NCBI GenBank assembly: GCA_946811185.2
Contig: OX328104.1
Coordinates: forward strand, 47,104,505 to 47,168,504
DNA from: Hippopus hippopus
Taxonomy: Eukaryota; Mollusca; Bivalvia; Cardiida; Cardiidae
Direction of reading: 5' to 3'
Length of the DNA: 64,000 bases
Every line of letters starts with the position of its first letter. The stretch's first letter is position 1. The notes below the pieces were generated by a model. It was given only the letters and a program-made list of their open reading frames with translations. It ran no database searches and was not told the DNA's origin. The position numbers and the translations under genes were made by a program. This document shows positions 32,960-43,022 of the stretch, one piece after another.

Positions 32960-33992
32960 TTTAGTTCACCTGATCAAGAAGTGCTGAAGGTGAGCTTTTG
33001 TGATTGTGCTGTGTCCGTTTGTTGTGCGGTCATCAACAGTTACCTTGTGTGCACCCTACAGGCCACATTTTTCGCTCAATACTCAAGAAACCTTGTCAGA
33101 ATGTTTGTCTTGATAAATTCTCAGACTAGTTTGAAATTGGGTCACATCGGGTTAAAAAGTAAGTCAATGGGCCAAATCTTAGAAAAACCTTGTGTGCACC
33201 CTAAAGGTCACATTTTCAGCCGGATACTCATTAAAAATGGTCAGAATGTTTGTCTTAAGGATACCTCGAACAAGTATTGAAAATGGGTCATGTCAGGTCA
33301 TAAAGTAGGTCACTGGCCAAATCTATGAAAAATTGAGTGTGCACTCTAGCAGCCACATTTTCAGCAAGATACTTTTGAAAAAATTTGTCAGAATTATTGT
33401 CTTAATGATATCCTGAACAAGGTTGAAATTGGGTCATGTCTGGTCAAAAAGTAGGTCACTGGGTCAATTCTAGAAAAAACTTTTTATGCACTCTAGAGGC
33501 CACAATTTCTGTCAGATACTCAAGAAACTTGGTCACAATGTTTGTCTTGATGATATCTCAGACAAGTTTGAAATTGGGTCACATTAGGTCAAAAAGTAGG
33601 TCACTAGGCCTAATCTTAGAAAAACCTTGTATGCACTCTAGAGGCCACATTTTTAGCCAGATACTCAAGAAACTTGGTCAGAATGTTTGCCTTTATAATA
33701 TCTCTGACATGTTTGAAATTCGGTCACATGAGGTCAAAAGTAGATCATTAGGTCAAATCTTAAAAGAACTTTGTGTGTACTCTACAGGCCACATGGGATA
33801 CTCAAGAATCTTGGTCAGAATGTTTGTCTTGATAGTATCTCTGACAATTCAAATATAGGATAAATCTGTCAAAAAGTACATGACTAACACTCATATGTTT
33901 TGCATCGTTACACCAGTATCTTTTCAGCTTTATCAATCCTAAATGACTTTACTCAGTTGAGCGCTTTAGGGCCAATGGCCCTCTTTCCTGTT
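32960..33992 (+). mobile_element. F2 Helentron-like element with six-unit array
   Basis: Starts TTAGTTCACCTGATCAAG...GGTGAGCTTTTGTGATTGTG, ends CAGTTGAGCGCTTTAGGGCC then AATGGCCCTCTTTCCTGTT. GTCAGAATGTTTGTCTT recurs at intervals of about 137-148 bases. The array stays open for 140 codons on the + strand, which I read as chance. Confidence 0.8.
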
Positions 33993-34019
33993 GTATGCTT
34001 GTTTGATTGATTGAAAGAG

Positions 34020-34175
34020 TTTGTATGTTGTTATCATCAATATTTCAGTCAAATTATGGGGACAGCTGTCTGAAAATCTTTTACTAGGATTTCACCAGCA
34101 CGAGACTGGTTGCTACACTGTTTGACCCAAGGATACTACAATGTGATCAAATTCCGTTAGTGGAGATTGATCTAA
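34020..34175 (-). mobile_element. SINE-like fragment
   Basis: CAATATTTCAGTCAAATTATGG and ACAGCTGTCTGAAAATC resemble the reverse SINE at 40068. Confidence 0.45.
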
Positions 34176-34183
34176 AAATTTGA

Positions 34184-34415
34184 CACTTAGTCCTTAACAA
34201 TACAATTCTGTGTTTTGACGATCCCTTACATGACAGGTTTTTAGAATAATGATTATGATAAAAGGAGAAAATGCTGCTAGACAGCATTTTGTCCTTTTTC
34301 CCAAATGTTCAAAACCATTCCAAATGCAGATGTCATCTTTGAACTACATTTAATTTGTTGTCTGCAAATGCTTTCAATTTGGGCAAGTATGAAATTCTAT
34401 TGTTTGGTACAGAGT
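34184..34415 (-). mobile_element. PalA MITE, degenerate
   Basis: TTAGTCCTTAACAATACAATTC to GTTTGGTACAGAGTTCA; hairpin tip changed to GCTGCTAGACAGC. Confidence 0.82.
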
Positions 34416-34497
34416 TCACTCTTAAAGCCAAAGCTATATGTTCAGTAGACATGCTGTGACGGTGTTAACATTCAGCCTCTGTTATGCTTTAAGATAC

Positions 34498-35403
34498 TTT
34501 TTAGCTCACCTGAGCACGAAGTGCTCATGGTGAGCTATTGTGATTGTGCTGTGTCCGGCATCATTCTGTCGTCCGTCGTCAACTTTTTACCTTGTGTATA
34601 CTCTAGAGACAACATTTTCAGTCCGATACTCATGAAAATTGGTCAGAATGTTTGCCTTGATGATATCTTGAACGAGTTAGAAAATGGGTCATGTCTGGTC
34701 AAAAACTAGGTCACTAGGTCAAATCTTAGAAAAATCTTGTGTACACTCTAGAGGCCACATTTTCTGTCCAATACTCCTGAAAGGTGGTCAGAAAGTTTGC
34801 CTTGATGATATCTTGGACGAGTTTGAAAATGGGTCATGTCCGATCTAAAACTAGGTCACTAGGTAAAATCTTACAAAAATTTTGTGTACGCTCTAGAGGC
34901 CACATTTTCTGTCCAGTACTCTTGAAAGTTGGTCAGAATATTTGCCTTGATGATATCTCGGAGGAGTTCGAAATGGGTCATGTCAGGTGAAAAACTAGGT
35001 CACTAGGTCAAATCTGAGAAAAACCTTGTGTACACTCTAGAGGCCACATGTTCAGTCCAGTACTCTTGAAAATTGGTCAGAATGTTTGCCTTTACGATAT
35101 CTTGGACAAGTTCGAAAATGGGTCATGTCGGGTCAAAAACTAGGTCAATAGGTCAAATCTTTAAAAAACCTTGTGTACGCTGTACCCACGAAACTCGGTC
35201 AAAATATTTGTCTTGATGACATCTTAGACGAGTCGAGAGAAAGCTTGTGTACATGCTAAAGGCCAGATTTCAAATTTTCAGTTCACTAATTATGAAAGCT
35301 TGTTGGAATGTTTGTCATGATATCTCGAAAGAGATTTATAATTGATCATGTTTGGTCAGAAGGCTCAGGTGAGCGACTTCAGGGCCATCATGGCCCTCTT
35401 GTT
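34498..35403 (+). mobile_element. F2 Helentron-like element, four to five units
   Basis: TTAGCTCACCTGAGCACGAAG to GCTCAGGTGAGCGACTTCAGGG and GGCCATCATGGCCCTCTTGT. Unit phrase TTGGTCAGAATGTTTGCC at about 146-base spacing. Confidence 0.88.
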
Positions 35404-35452
35404 AATCAAGAGGCCGCAGTATGTTGTTGAATTATTTATCAAAAAAATCTTT

Positions 35453-37077
35453 TTTAGCTCATCTGAGCACAAAGTGCTCAAGGTGAGCTTTTGTGATTGT
35501 GCTGTGTCCGGCATCTGGTGTCCGTTGTGTATCATTCTGTCATCAACTTTTACCTTGTGTACACTCTAGAGGCCACATTTTCAGTGCAATACTCACCCAA
35601 TTTGGTCTGAATGTTTGTCTTGATAATATCTCGGATGAGTTCGAAAGTGGGTCATGTCAGGTCAGAAACTAAGTCATTAGATCAAATCTTAGAAAAACCA
35701 TGTGAATGCTCTTGAGGCCACAATTTCAGTCTAAAACTCTTGAAAGTTGGTCAGAATGTTTGTCTTGATGATATCTTGGATGAGTTCCAAAATTGGTCTT
35801 GTCGGGTCAAAAACTAGGTCACTAGGTCAAATCATAGAAAAACATTGTGTATGCTCTAGATGCCACATTTTTAGTCCAAAACTCTTGAAAGTTGGTCAGG
35901 ATGTTTTTCTTGATGATATTTCAATTGAGTTCGAAAATGGGTCATGTCAGGTCATAAACTAGGTCACTTGTCAAATCTTAGAAAAACCTTGTGTATGCTC
36001 TAGAGCCCACATTTTCTGCCCAAGACTCTTGAAAGTTGGTCAGAATGTTTATCTTGATATCTTGGACGAGTGTGAAAATGGGTCATGTCAGGTCAAAAAC
36101 TAAGTCATTAGGTCAAATCTTAGAAAAACCTTGTGAACACTCTAGAGGCCACATTTTCAGTCCAAAACTCTTGAAAATTCTGCAGAATGTTTTGTTTTAT
36201 GATATCTTGAACGAGTTTGAAAATGGGTCATGTCGGGTCAAAACCTAGGTCACTAGGTAAAGTCTTAGAAAAACCTTATGTACACTCTGGAGGCCACATT
36301 TTCAGTCCAAAACTTTGGAAAGTTGGTCAGAATGTTTGTCTTGATGATATCTCAGATGACTTCGAAAACTGGTCATGTCGGGTCAAAAAATAGGTCACTG
36401 GGTCAAATTTTACAAAAACCTTGTGTATCCTCAAGGGGCCACATTTTCAGTGCAATACTCATGAAACTTTGTCAGAATGTTTATCTTGATGATTTCTTGG
36501 ACTAGTTTGGAAATGGGTCATGTTGGGTCATCAAATTTTACAAAAACCTTGTGTACCCTCTAGAGGCCACATTTTCAGTCAAATACTCATGAAAGTTGGT
36601 CAGAATGTTTGTCATAATGATTTTTGAATGAGTTTGAAAATGGGTCACATCTGGTCAAAAACTTTCTGTCTAATACTTATGAAAATTAGTCAGAATGTTT
36701 TTCTTGATGATCAATATGATGAAATTAGAAATGGGTCACATTTGGGTAAAAAACTAGGCCGCCATGTCAAATCTTGGAAAAACCATGTGTACACTCTAGA
36801 GGCCACATTTTCTGTACAATACTTTTGAAAGGTGGTCAGAATCTTTGTTTTGATAATATCTACAATGGGACAATTGGCTATGTTTGGCTGAAAATTAGAT
36901 CACTGAGAGAAATTCTAGTAAAAGCTTGTATACAAGCTAGAGGCCAAATTTTCAGTTCAATAATTATGAAAGCTTGGTAGGACATTTGTCATAATATCTC
37001 AAAAGAGATTGAAAATAGGTCATGTTTGGTCAAAAGACTCAGGTGAGCAACTTCAGGGCCATCATGGCCCTCTTGTT
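35453..37077 (+). mobile_element. F2 Helentron-like element, about ten units
   Basis: TTAGCTCATCTGAGCACAAAG to ACTCAGGTGAGCAACTTCAG and GGCCATCATGGCCCTCTTGT. Unit starts near 35605, 35753, 35899, 36039, 36187, 36329, 36475, 36602, 36690 and 36836; two of the spacings are short, showing deletions. Confidence 0.88.
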
Positions 37078-37195
37078 TTCATTTGAATAGTCATCTCTGC
37101 ACCATTTTCAGAATTTGAAATTAAGGTCGTCTTCAAATTATGATACATTAACTATTGATGCCATGTCATAAAAATCATGTTGATACCATAATATT

Positions 37196-37707
37196 GAGCT
37201 ATGCTCTGGGAAAAAGGGGGGGCCTAATACATATGAGCCATGCTCTGTGAAAAGGGGGCTTAATACATCTGCGAAAAGTATCAACCCAGGTCAGTCTGTG
37301 CAGGCTGACCTGGGCCAAAACTTCGCTATTGATTAATATTCTGTTTGTCAAAGGACCAGTCTACCTCATGATTAAGTCGGTTATTTAAACACATGGCTCT
37401 TATGGATCCATAATTATGTGATGACTTGGTCTGGTATCATGTATAACGGAGATGCATTAAGCCCCCTTTTACCAGAGCATGGCTCATATCCATGATGCAC
37501 GATGCCAAGTAAGTCATCATTTGATTATGGATCCATGAAGTCCACTTTGTCTAACAACCTACTGAATCATGTATAAGGTTCACCAGTCCTTCTACATGCA
37601 GAAAATTGACTATCGGCAAAAAGTTTTGACCCATGGCAGACTGCGCAGGCTCACAGTTTGATACTTTTTGCAGATGCATAAAACCCCTTTTTCACTGAGC
37701 TTACTCT
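37196..37707 (-). mobile_element. PalD MITE interrupted by a second PalD
   Basis: GAGCTATGCTCTGGGAAAAAGG at the left, body resuming at 37490 with CATGATGCACGATGCCAAG and ending CTTTTTCACTGAGCTTACTC. Without the nested copy it is about 260 bases. Confidence 0.85.
37235..37485 (+). mobile_element. PalD MITE nested in PalD, ATAT target duplication
   Basis: GAGCCATGCTCTGTGAAAAG to ACCAGAGCATGGCTC with ATAT at 37231-37234 and 37486-37489. The palindrome CCAGGTCAGTCTGTGCAGG pairs with GCAGGCTGACCTGGGCC. Confidence 0.95.
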
Positions 37708-37885
37708 AAGAAGCCCCTTTATTTTTCCCTGGAAACAGTGGTGGCCAAGTCTGGTATCTCAGATGGTATTATACAGGGTTTTGAACCAAGTAGAGTGGCT
37801 GTTTCATATATTATTATTAGCTTGGCCAAATTCTATCAGAGGGTTTATGACAGCCACTGTGAATCGATTCATTCCTCTCTCACTT

Positions 37886-38150
37886 GCCCAGCCAGGTAGC
37901 TCAGTAGTAAGCGTATCTGGCTCATAACCTGGTAGTTGCAGGTTCAATACTTTGTTGAGGCAAACTTTCTTCATGGCAATGTTTCGCCCCTTGCCTTTTA
38001 TGCATGTGAGAAAAGTAGTCAATGACTTGGAAAGAAAATTGTGTCAGTACTGCTGTAAGAAAGCCAGGAAAATCATGCATGGGTGTACTGATTGCTGTGG
38101 TATGACTGAAGCTGTTAAAACAATGTTAAACTCCAATGCATATCCTCTCT
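37886..38150 (+). mobile_element. tRNA-headed SINE
   Basis: Head GCCAGGTAGCTCAGTAGTAAG (A box) and GCAGGTTCAATAC (B box), body GACTTGGAAAGAAAATTGTG, AGAAAGCCAGGAAAATCATG, GGGTGTACTGATTGCTGTGG, tail region GTTAAACTCC. A fragment of another copy (GATTCATTCCTCTCTCACT) lies just before the head. Confidence 0.88.
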
Positions 38151-38526
38151 CACTTTCCAGATGGTATTGTGTTAAACTGTTTTGACCGACAAATTGTGCA
38201 GAATTCCTATCTAGGTCAGAGTATCAAGAACTGGCCAATGAGAAGTCAACAAGGTGTCAGATTTCATTACCCATTATGAAGTCTGATGTCAAGATCATTA
38301 ATCAAGACGTCATACTTTCTCAGGAAAAAGAAGGTCTATATCTGGGTATTAATTGATAGAGTAAATATTGGTTAAAGGCCCACCAGCTGTCAAATGTAAA
38401 CAATTCGGGGGTCAAAATGCAGACAAATGTGATTCATACCACAATCAGACAAAGTTCTGGTCACTGGCAGAAAAATATATAGTAAAACTAGAACAAAAGT
38501 CGGCAACTTTTCTTGTTTTACTTCAC
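38151..38526. other. No recognised feature
   Basis: No supported gene or repeat. Confidence 0.4.
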
Positions 38527-38842
38527 ATTTTTGGCTCAGCTGTTTTCAAAGAAAGCGCTGAGGTATTGTTGTAGCCCTGGAATCGTCTGCGTTGTTGTGC
38601 TAAAACTTAACATTTAATGATATCTCTGTTATTACTAAAGATATTTACTTCAAACTTGGACAAGCTGTTAATTATCAAAAGGGAAACCTACACAACAAGG
38701 GCAGGTAACCATCAAAGTACATGTATTTTCAACACATATAATAATAAAAAAAATTATGCCCCTTTTTCAACTCAGAATTTTCTCTGAAAATCAAGCAACT
38801 TCAGCTGAGCATTGGCACCCTAATGTGGTGCTCTTGCTCTGG
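38527..38842 (+). mobile_element. G Helentron-like element, complete
   Basis: TTGGCTCAGCTGTTTTCAAAG, TTGTTGTAGCCCTGG, ACTTCAAACTTGGACAAG, TATCAAAAGGGAAACC, GCATTGGCACCCTAATG and the end GTGGTGCTCTTG. Confidence 0.82.
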
Positions 38843-38920
38843 TAGCAACTGGAACTTGCACAAATTTACTGTAACACATGATCAGACCAATACTAGTATC
38901 CATCCTTGAAATGGTATGAA

Positions 38921-39150
38921 TTAACCCTTTACCAGATGACCAAATTTTAGCCATGTCCAAAATTGAAAGCATTTGCAGTTGACAATTTCAGTGTGGCGCA
39001 AATTCTGCAATTTTTCCTTGATAGGGTAGAAAACATCGTTGGAAAAGGAGAAAATGCTGGTTACCAGCATTTTCTCCTTTTCCCACAATGTTTTCAAAAG
39101 GCTTCTTTTCCAGGGTTGTCAAAAGTGGGCAATGTGTGGTAAATGGTTAA
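38921..39150 (+). mobile_element. PalA MITE, full length
   Basis: TTAACCCTTTACCAGATGAC to GTGTGGTAAATGGTTAA. Confidence 0.94.
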
Positions 39151-39177
39151 GGTTTTCTGTATTTTGACACCCACATT

Positions 39178-39323
39178 CAGAGTTTTCCCTGGACTTTCTG
39201 GTGGGGGGGGTGTCATTTGACCCCCTTCAAATGAATAATAAAAGGCACACATACGAATTTGGGGGTCATTTAGAAAATTTGGGGGTCCAAATTCAAAGAA
39301 ACAGGGGGTCAAGGAAAACCCTG
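39178..39323. mobile_element. Short CAGAGTTTTCC MITE with CACATT duplication
   Basis: CAGAGTTTTCCCTGGACTTT to TCAAGGAAAACCCTG with G-rich and C-rich inner arms; CACATT at 39172-39177 and 39324-39329. Only 146 bases. Confidence 0.85.
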
Positions 39324-39593
39324 CACATTGTTTACTTTTTGCCTGTAGTGTGCCTTTAAATTCCTGATAATTCTAGAACACCATTTTTCTCTGTATCGAT
39401 ACTTGCTCCAAATTGCTACTTGTAAGGTACATGACTTCGCCTCATATTATGTGTTTCCTGATGGATTAGTGCTAGAAGTGTTGAATTTTTTATCAAGAAC
39501 TAGTGCTTCTATCTTGACTAAGCAATGCTGGCCATAAAATAGCCTCCTTTGGCAAGACAATACAGAGCCCCAGCCTTGTGCATATACTTGTTA

Positions 39594-39805
39594 TAAGCTG
39601 TTTACCAAATGACAAAATTTTAGATTTCCAAATAAAAAGAATTTGTAGTGGACAAATGAAATAGTTGCTCAGATGATGGAATTTGTCTGAAATAGTTAAA
39701 AACATTGTGGGCACAGGTGGAAGTGATAGTTACCAGCATTTAATTTTCCCACAAATTTTTTCAAAAGCCTTCTTCATTATGGTCATTAAAGCACAAAATT
39801 GGCAA
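39594..39805 (+). mobile_element. PalA MITE, degenerate
   Basis: TAAGCTGTTTACCAAATGAC, GATGGAATTTGTCTG, hairpin broken, right terminus lost. Confidence 0.82.
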
Positions 39806-40067
39806 AAGAAATCAAAGTGCTGTCAGCACTGTAATTGGTCGACACTGAATAACCACACTGTTTTTGAAAATCACATATCAAATGGTAGTTGTTTGAACTG
39901 TGTATGGGAGTAAGAACCCCATGTTATATTGCCTTTTATACTGAATTAGAACCTTGACAATGGATAAAGAAATCCATTCTTATTCTTGCAAAGGACTATG
40001 TGGAAATCATCTAATTTAGTAATAAACTGGTTGAGTAATTGGTTGTTTTGTGTTTTTGGTCGCTTTG
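39806..40067. other. No recognised feature
   Basis: No supported content. Confidence 0.4.
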
Positions 40068-40230
40068 AACATTATTTCAGTCATATCGCGGCGACAGCCT
40101 TCTTATTCATATTTGTCAAGGATTTCACTTGTACTAGGCAAGGGCTCTGAGGTATCCTACCCGATGACACTCCCACGAAAAACACAAGTGTCGAATCCTA
40201 CACCATACAACTGAACCACCTAGGAACCTT
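40068..40230 (-). mobile_element. SINE, reverse orientation
   Basis: Left TTATTTCAGTCATATCGC; right part complement reads AGGTGGTTCAGTTGTATGG (A box-like) and AGGATTCGACAC (B box-like). Confidence 0.6.
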
Positions 40231-40840
40231 TTTTTTTTTTCAACCTGTCTTTTACAAATTAGTAGTTTAACGGAATGGTCTAAGTAGAGATTTACCAGCC
40301 GTCAGCAATAGAACGTAAAAGATACGGAATTCTAATCAGCAATTCTTATTATCAAGCTTTAGACATCACTCTTACAAGATTAACAGTACCTACCAGCCTT
40401 TTACTAAAAAGAAAAAAAAAAAACACACACACACACAAACACAAAATTTGATATTCTTTATTATTCTAACTTTAGCAACTTTGGTAACTTTAATATAGTT
40501 ACAAGACTCACTTTTCTACCAACTATTGGAACACAGACAGAGTGTACTGTAGCACATTGCCAGACTCTTAATAATATCCTTAGTTTTTTACTTTTAAATA
40601 ATTTGAATAAATCGTATAAAATGTGTTTGCATTTGACTCCCGAATTGTTTATTTTTGGCCGCTAGTGGGCTATCTATTTCTCCATTTTTAACAAGCCATC
40701 GTATCTATCGAGATAAATTGTCCTCTCTAATATTTTTGGCTGGCTAAATCTTCCTGGGCCGAATCACCCTGGCCACAACGTCTGCTTGCCAAATTTTCCA
40801 ACCGTACTTCTAAAGAATGTAGCTAGTATCTATGTAACCG
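40231..40840. other. AT-rich, short AC run only
   Basis: An ACACACAC run at about 40424-40442 follows an A tract; nothing else recognised. Confidence 0.5.
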
Positions 40841-41071
40841 TCATCTCTTCACCAACCAACGAAATTTTAGACTTGTCAAAATCGAAAGCATTTGGACATT
40901 ACGAATCGAATTTGACTGTAGCCCAAATGATGAGTTGAATCGTTGAAAAGGTAGATAACATCGTGGTAAAAGGAGAAAATGATGGATCAGCATTTCCCCC
41001 TTTTCTGCAATGTTTTCAACAGCCTTTTCCCTCAAGGTTGTTAAAACTGGGATTGTGTGGTAAAGAGTTAA
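40841..41071 (+). mobile_element. PalA MITE
   Basis: TCATCTCTTCACCAACCAACG to GTGTGGTAAAGAGTTAA; hairpin tip reduced to GATGGATCAGC. Confidence 0.88.
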
Positions 41072-41189
41072 AACTCTGAGTTAATCTACTGGCCGTTTTC
41101 AGTCAGAAACCACTGTACAAATATTACAGTTTCATTTACAGATCTATATCCTACGCGAACATCCAATTATGATATAAGATATCTACGTG

Positions 41190-41275
41190 TGTTATATTGA
41201 TCTGCACTGCACTCAAAGGACAGTCTAATCTCGATCTTTTATTGTCTGCAAAAGCAACTTTTCTTAACCTTGACC
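41190..41275. repeat. PalB/PalC fragment
   Basis: ATTGATCTGCACTGCAC, CAGTCTAATCTCGATC, TGTCTGCAAAAGCAAC. Confidence 0.45.
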
Positions 41276-41504
41276 AATACAGGTTATGTATTTGATTCAT
41301 TCTAATAAGCGAGGAGCATAGCTACAGTAAACCTTGTGCTCTTTATCTGAAAAACTGGACCTTGTGGAAAGGATGAGAATCAACTAATATAAAGTGTCTG
41401 GTGAGACATACATATTGTCGAGAGTTTTACCTTAAGACCCTGAATTAATGAAACAGACATGTCAAGCTTGGAAAAGCAGCCTATTTATTGAAGGGCCATT
41501 GCTG

Positions 41505-41612
41505 TCTTGACTAGAATATCTCATATAAAAAATGTTACGACAGATCCAAGATCTGACTGCATGTTCTATACAGTCTGGTCTGAATCTGCACTCTCTGCAA
41601 AGGCAACATGTT
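41505..41612. repeat. PalB/PalC fragment
   Basis: GATCCAAGATCTGACTGCATG, TACAGTCTGGTCTGAATC, CTCTCTGCAAAGGCAAC. Confidence 0.55.
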
Positions 41613-41731
41613 TTGCTTAGCCCTCTACAGAAAAATACCTTGGAAAAAATACATGCTCCTAAACTTTTCCCTGGTCCGTTGATTCAGACATGGAGAATTA
41701 TATTTTAAGTGAGAGTATTTATGTTGCAGTT

Positions 41732-41748
41732 CCCCCCCCCCCCCCCCC
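41732..41748 (+). repeat. Poly-C tract (17 C)
   Basis: Uninterrupted C run immediately before a PalA remnant; length is prone to sequencing error. Confidence 0.9.
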
Positions 41749-41870
41749 AGAAAATGCTGTTGGAAAAAGAGATGATGGTGGTTACAAGCATTTCTCTCTC
41801 TTTCCCACTATATTTTCAATGCCCCACAGGATTGTTTTGTCAAGGGTCAGCAGACTGACAGACTGATTCC
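41749..41870 (+). mobile_element. PalA hairpin and right part
   Basis: GAAAATGCTGTTGGAAAAAG, GTTACAAGCATTTCTCTC, CCCACTATATTTTCAATGCC, GGATTGTTTTGTCAAGGG. Confidence 0.65.
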
Positions 41871-41929
41871 AATCTAAGCTCATCAAGAAGAAACATGTCA
41901 GTGACCGTACAAAATGGTAGTGCCGTGTC

Positions 41930-43022
41930 TGTAAGGGGTTATGAAAATTTAACACATCTGACACTAAAAAAATGCGTAATCAGATACTGCTGGTCAGTAC
42001 TGTGAATGGACAGTCTGGCATGTAAAGTTGCAGGCGTGGGATCACCAGTCCATTCTGAAAATGCTTACGTAATGACCTCTCCGCTACTTAGAAGTTAGAG
42101 GTCATAACCCTTACACAAGTTTACATCCCTTTCCCTCACAGCTTCACACTTTTTTGCCTCACTAGCGTTAAACAACCCACGGCCAATCACTATTTTAAAC
42201 CTACGCCTGTTACGAGTTGCATTTACATCACTTTGCTCTAAAGCAGTACAATCAAAATTTCTAAATTCTTTACAGCAATATTCCTTACAAACTCCTTTCT
42301 GTAGCGATTTTATCTTTGCCCCAACCCTAGATGACCCGTGAACTTTTCAACACCTGCAACAAATACGGACAACACTCGTCACAACTCGACCGATCCCGTA
42401 AATACGTATATAGTGACCAACGACCCACTCGAAGTTTGCCGAATAATATAGACAGTCGACGGCTACAGAGTGTGTTTACATCACGCGATACAATTGATTC
42501 GCTCTCGTTTCATTCATACAATTACTCATTACCTCTGACCCCATTTCTGATAACTGTTTTGAAAGTAAACTGCTACGAGTTTTTCCATTTCTGCTCGCTA
42601 GACATTTTGATTACATTGGTAATATGACAAAATTCAATGCTAAACAAGTTGTAATCACCGTTTATTGCATAATTGAAAAGTTGAGAACGGGATTACTTGA
42701 CGCCTGTTTACTAGGACTGTTTATTCATTCTTGCGCTCAACCGAAAGTAGTATTTGTAATAAGGTCACGACAGACTTGTTAAGCGTTGTAATGCTGTAAA
42801 TGAATGCTGTTACGAGTTGCAGTTACATCAGTTTGCCCTCAGCGGACGGGTTTCCGAAATTTGTGGTCTCTCTAATCGTCCGGCTTACGCCGACCGATTA
42901 AAAACCAAAGAAACTATTACTGGTGAAAGCCAGAGAGATGTTAAGTGGGCTATCTCCTTTATGACTGGAATACTATTGAAACTCACATGAATATCTATTC
43001 AAATAAACGTCATAGTCTGTTA
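41930..43022. other. Unassigned island without known repeats
   Basis: This stretch lacks the families seen elsewhere and is richer in CG dinucleotides. It holds a direct repeat CTGTTACGAGTTGCA at 42207 and 42807, exactly 600 bases apart, and a 98-codon open frame (42331-42627). I cannot assign it. Confidence 0.5.
42331..42627 (+). other. Unassigned 98-codon open frame
   Basis: Starts MTRELFNTCNKYGQHSS and is polar and Ser/Arg-rich for about 65 residues before a hydrophobic end. No family is recognised, there is no splice or promoter evidence, and codon 1 has no supporting context. It could be chance or a lone exon of an unknown transcript. Confidence 0.2.

Noticed and set aside
33436..33858. 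140-codon + strand open frame with repeating RNLVTMFVL-like segments
   Set aside because: It lies wholly in the F2 146-bp tandem array; the repeated peptide only mirrors the DNA repeat, and neighbouring units carry stops.
34498..37077. CRISPR-like regular repeats
   Set aside because: Units are 146-base contiguous tandem repeats without spacers, inside eukaryotic mobile elements.
37891..37960. tRNA gene
   Set aside because: A and B boxes are present, but the SINE body and tail follow and the acceptor stem does not close, so it is a SINE head. The same holds at 44570-44642, 47166 and 48629.
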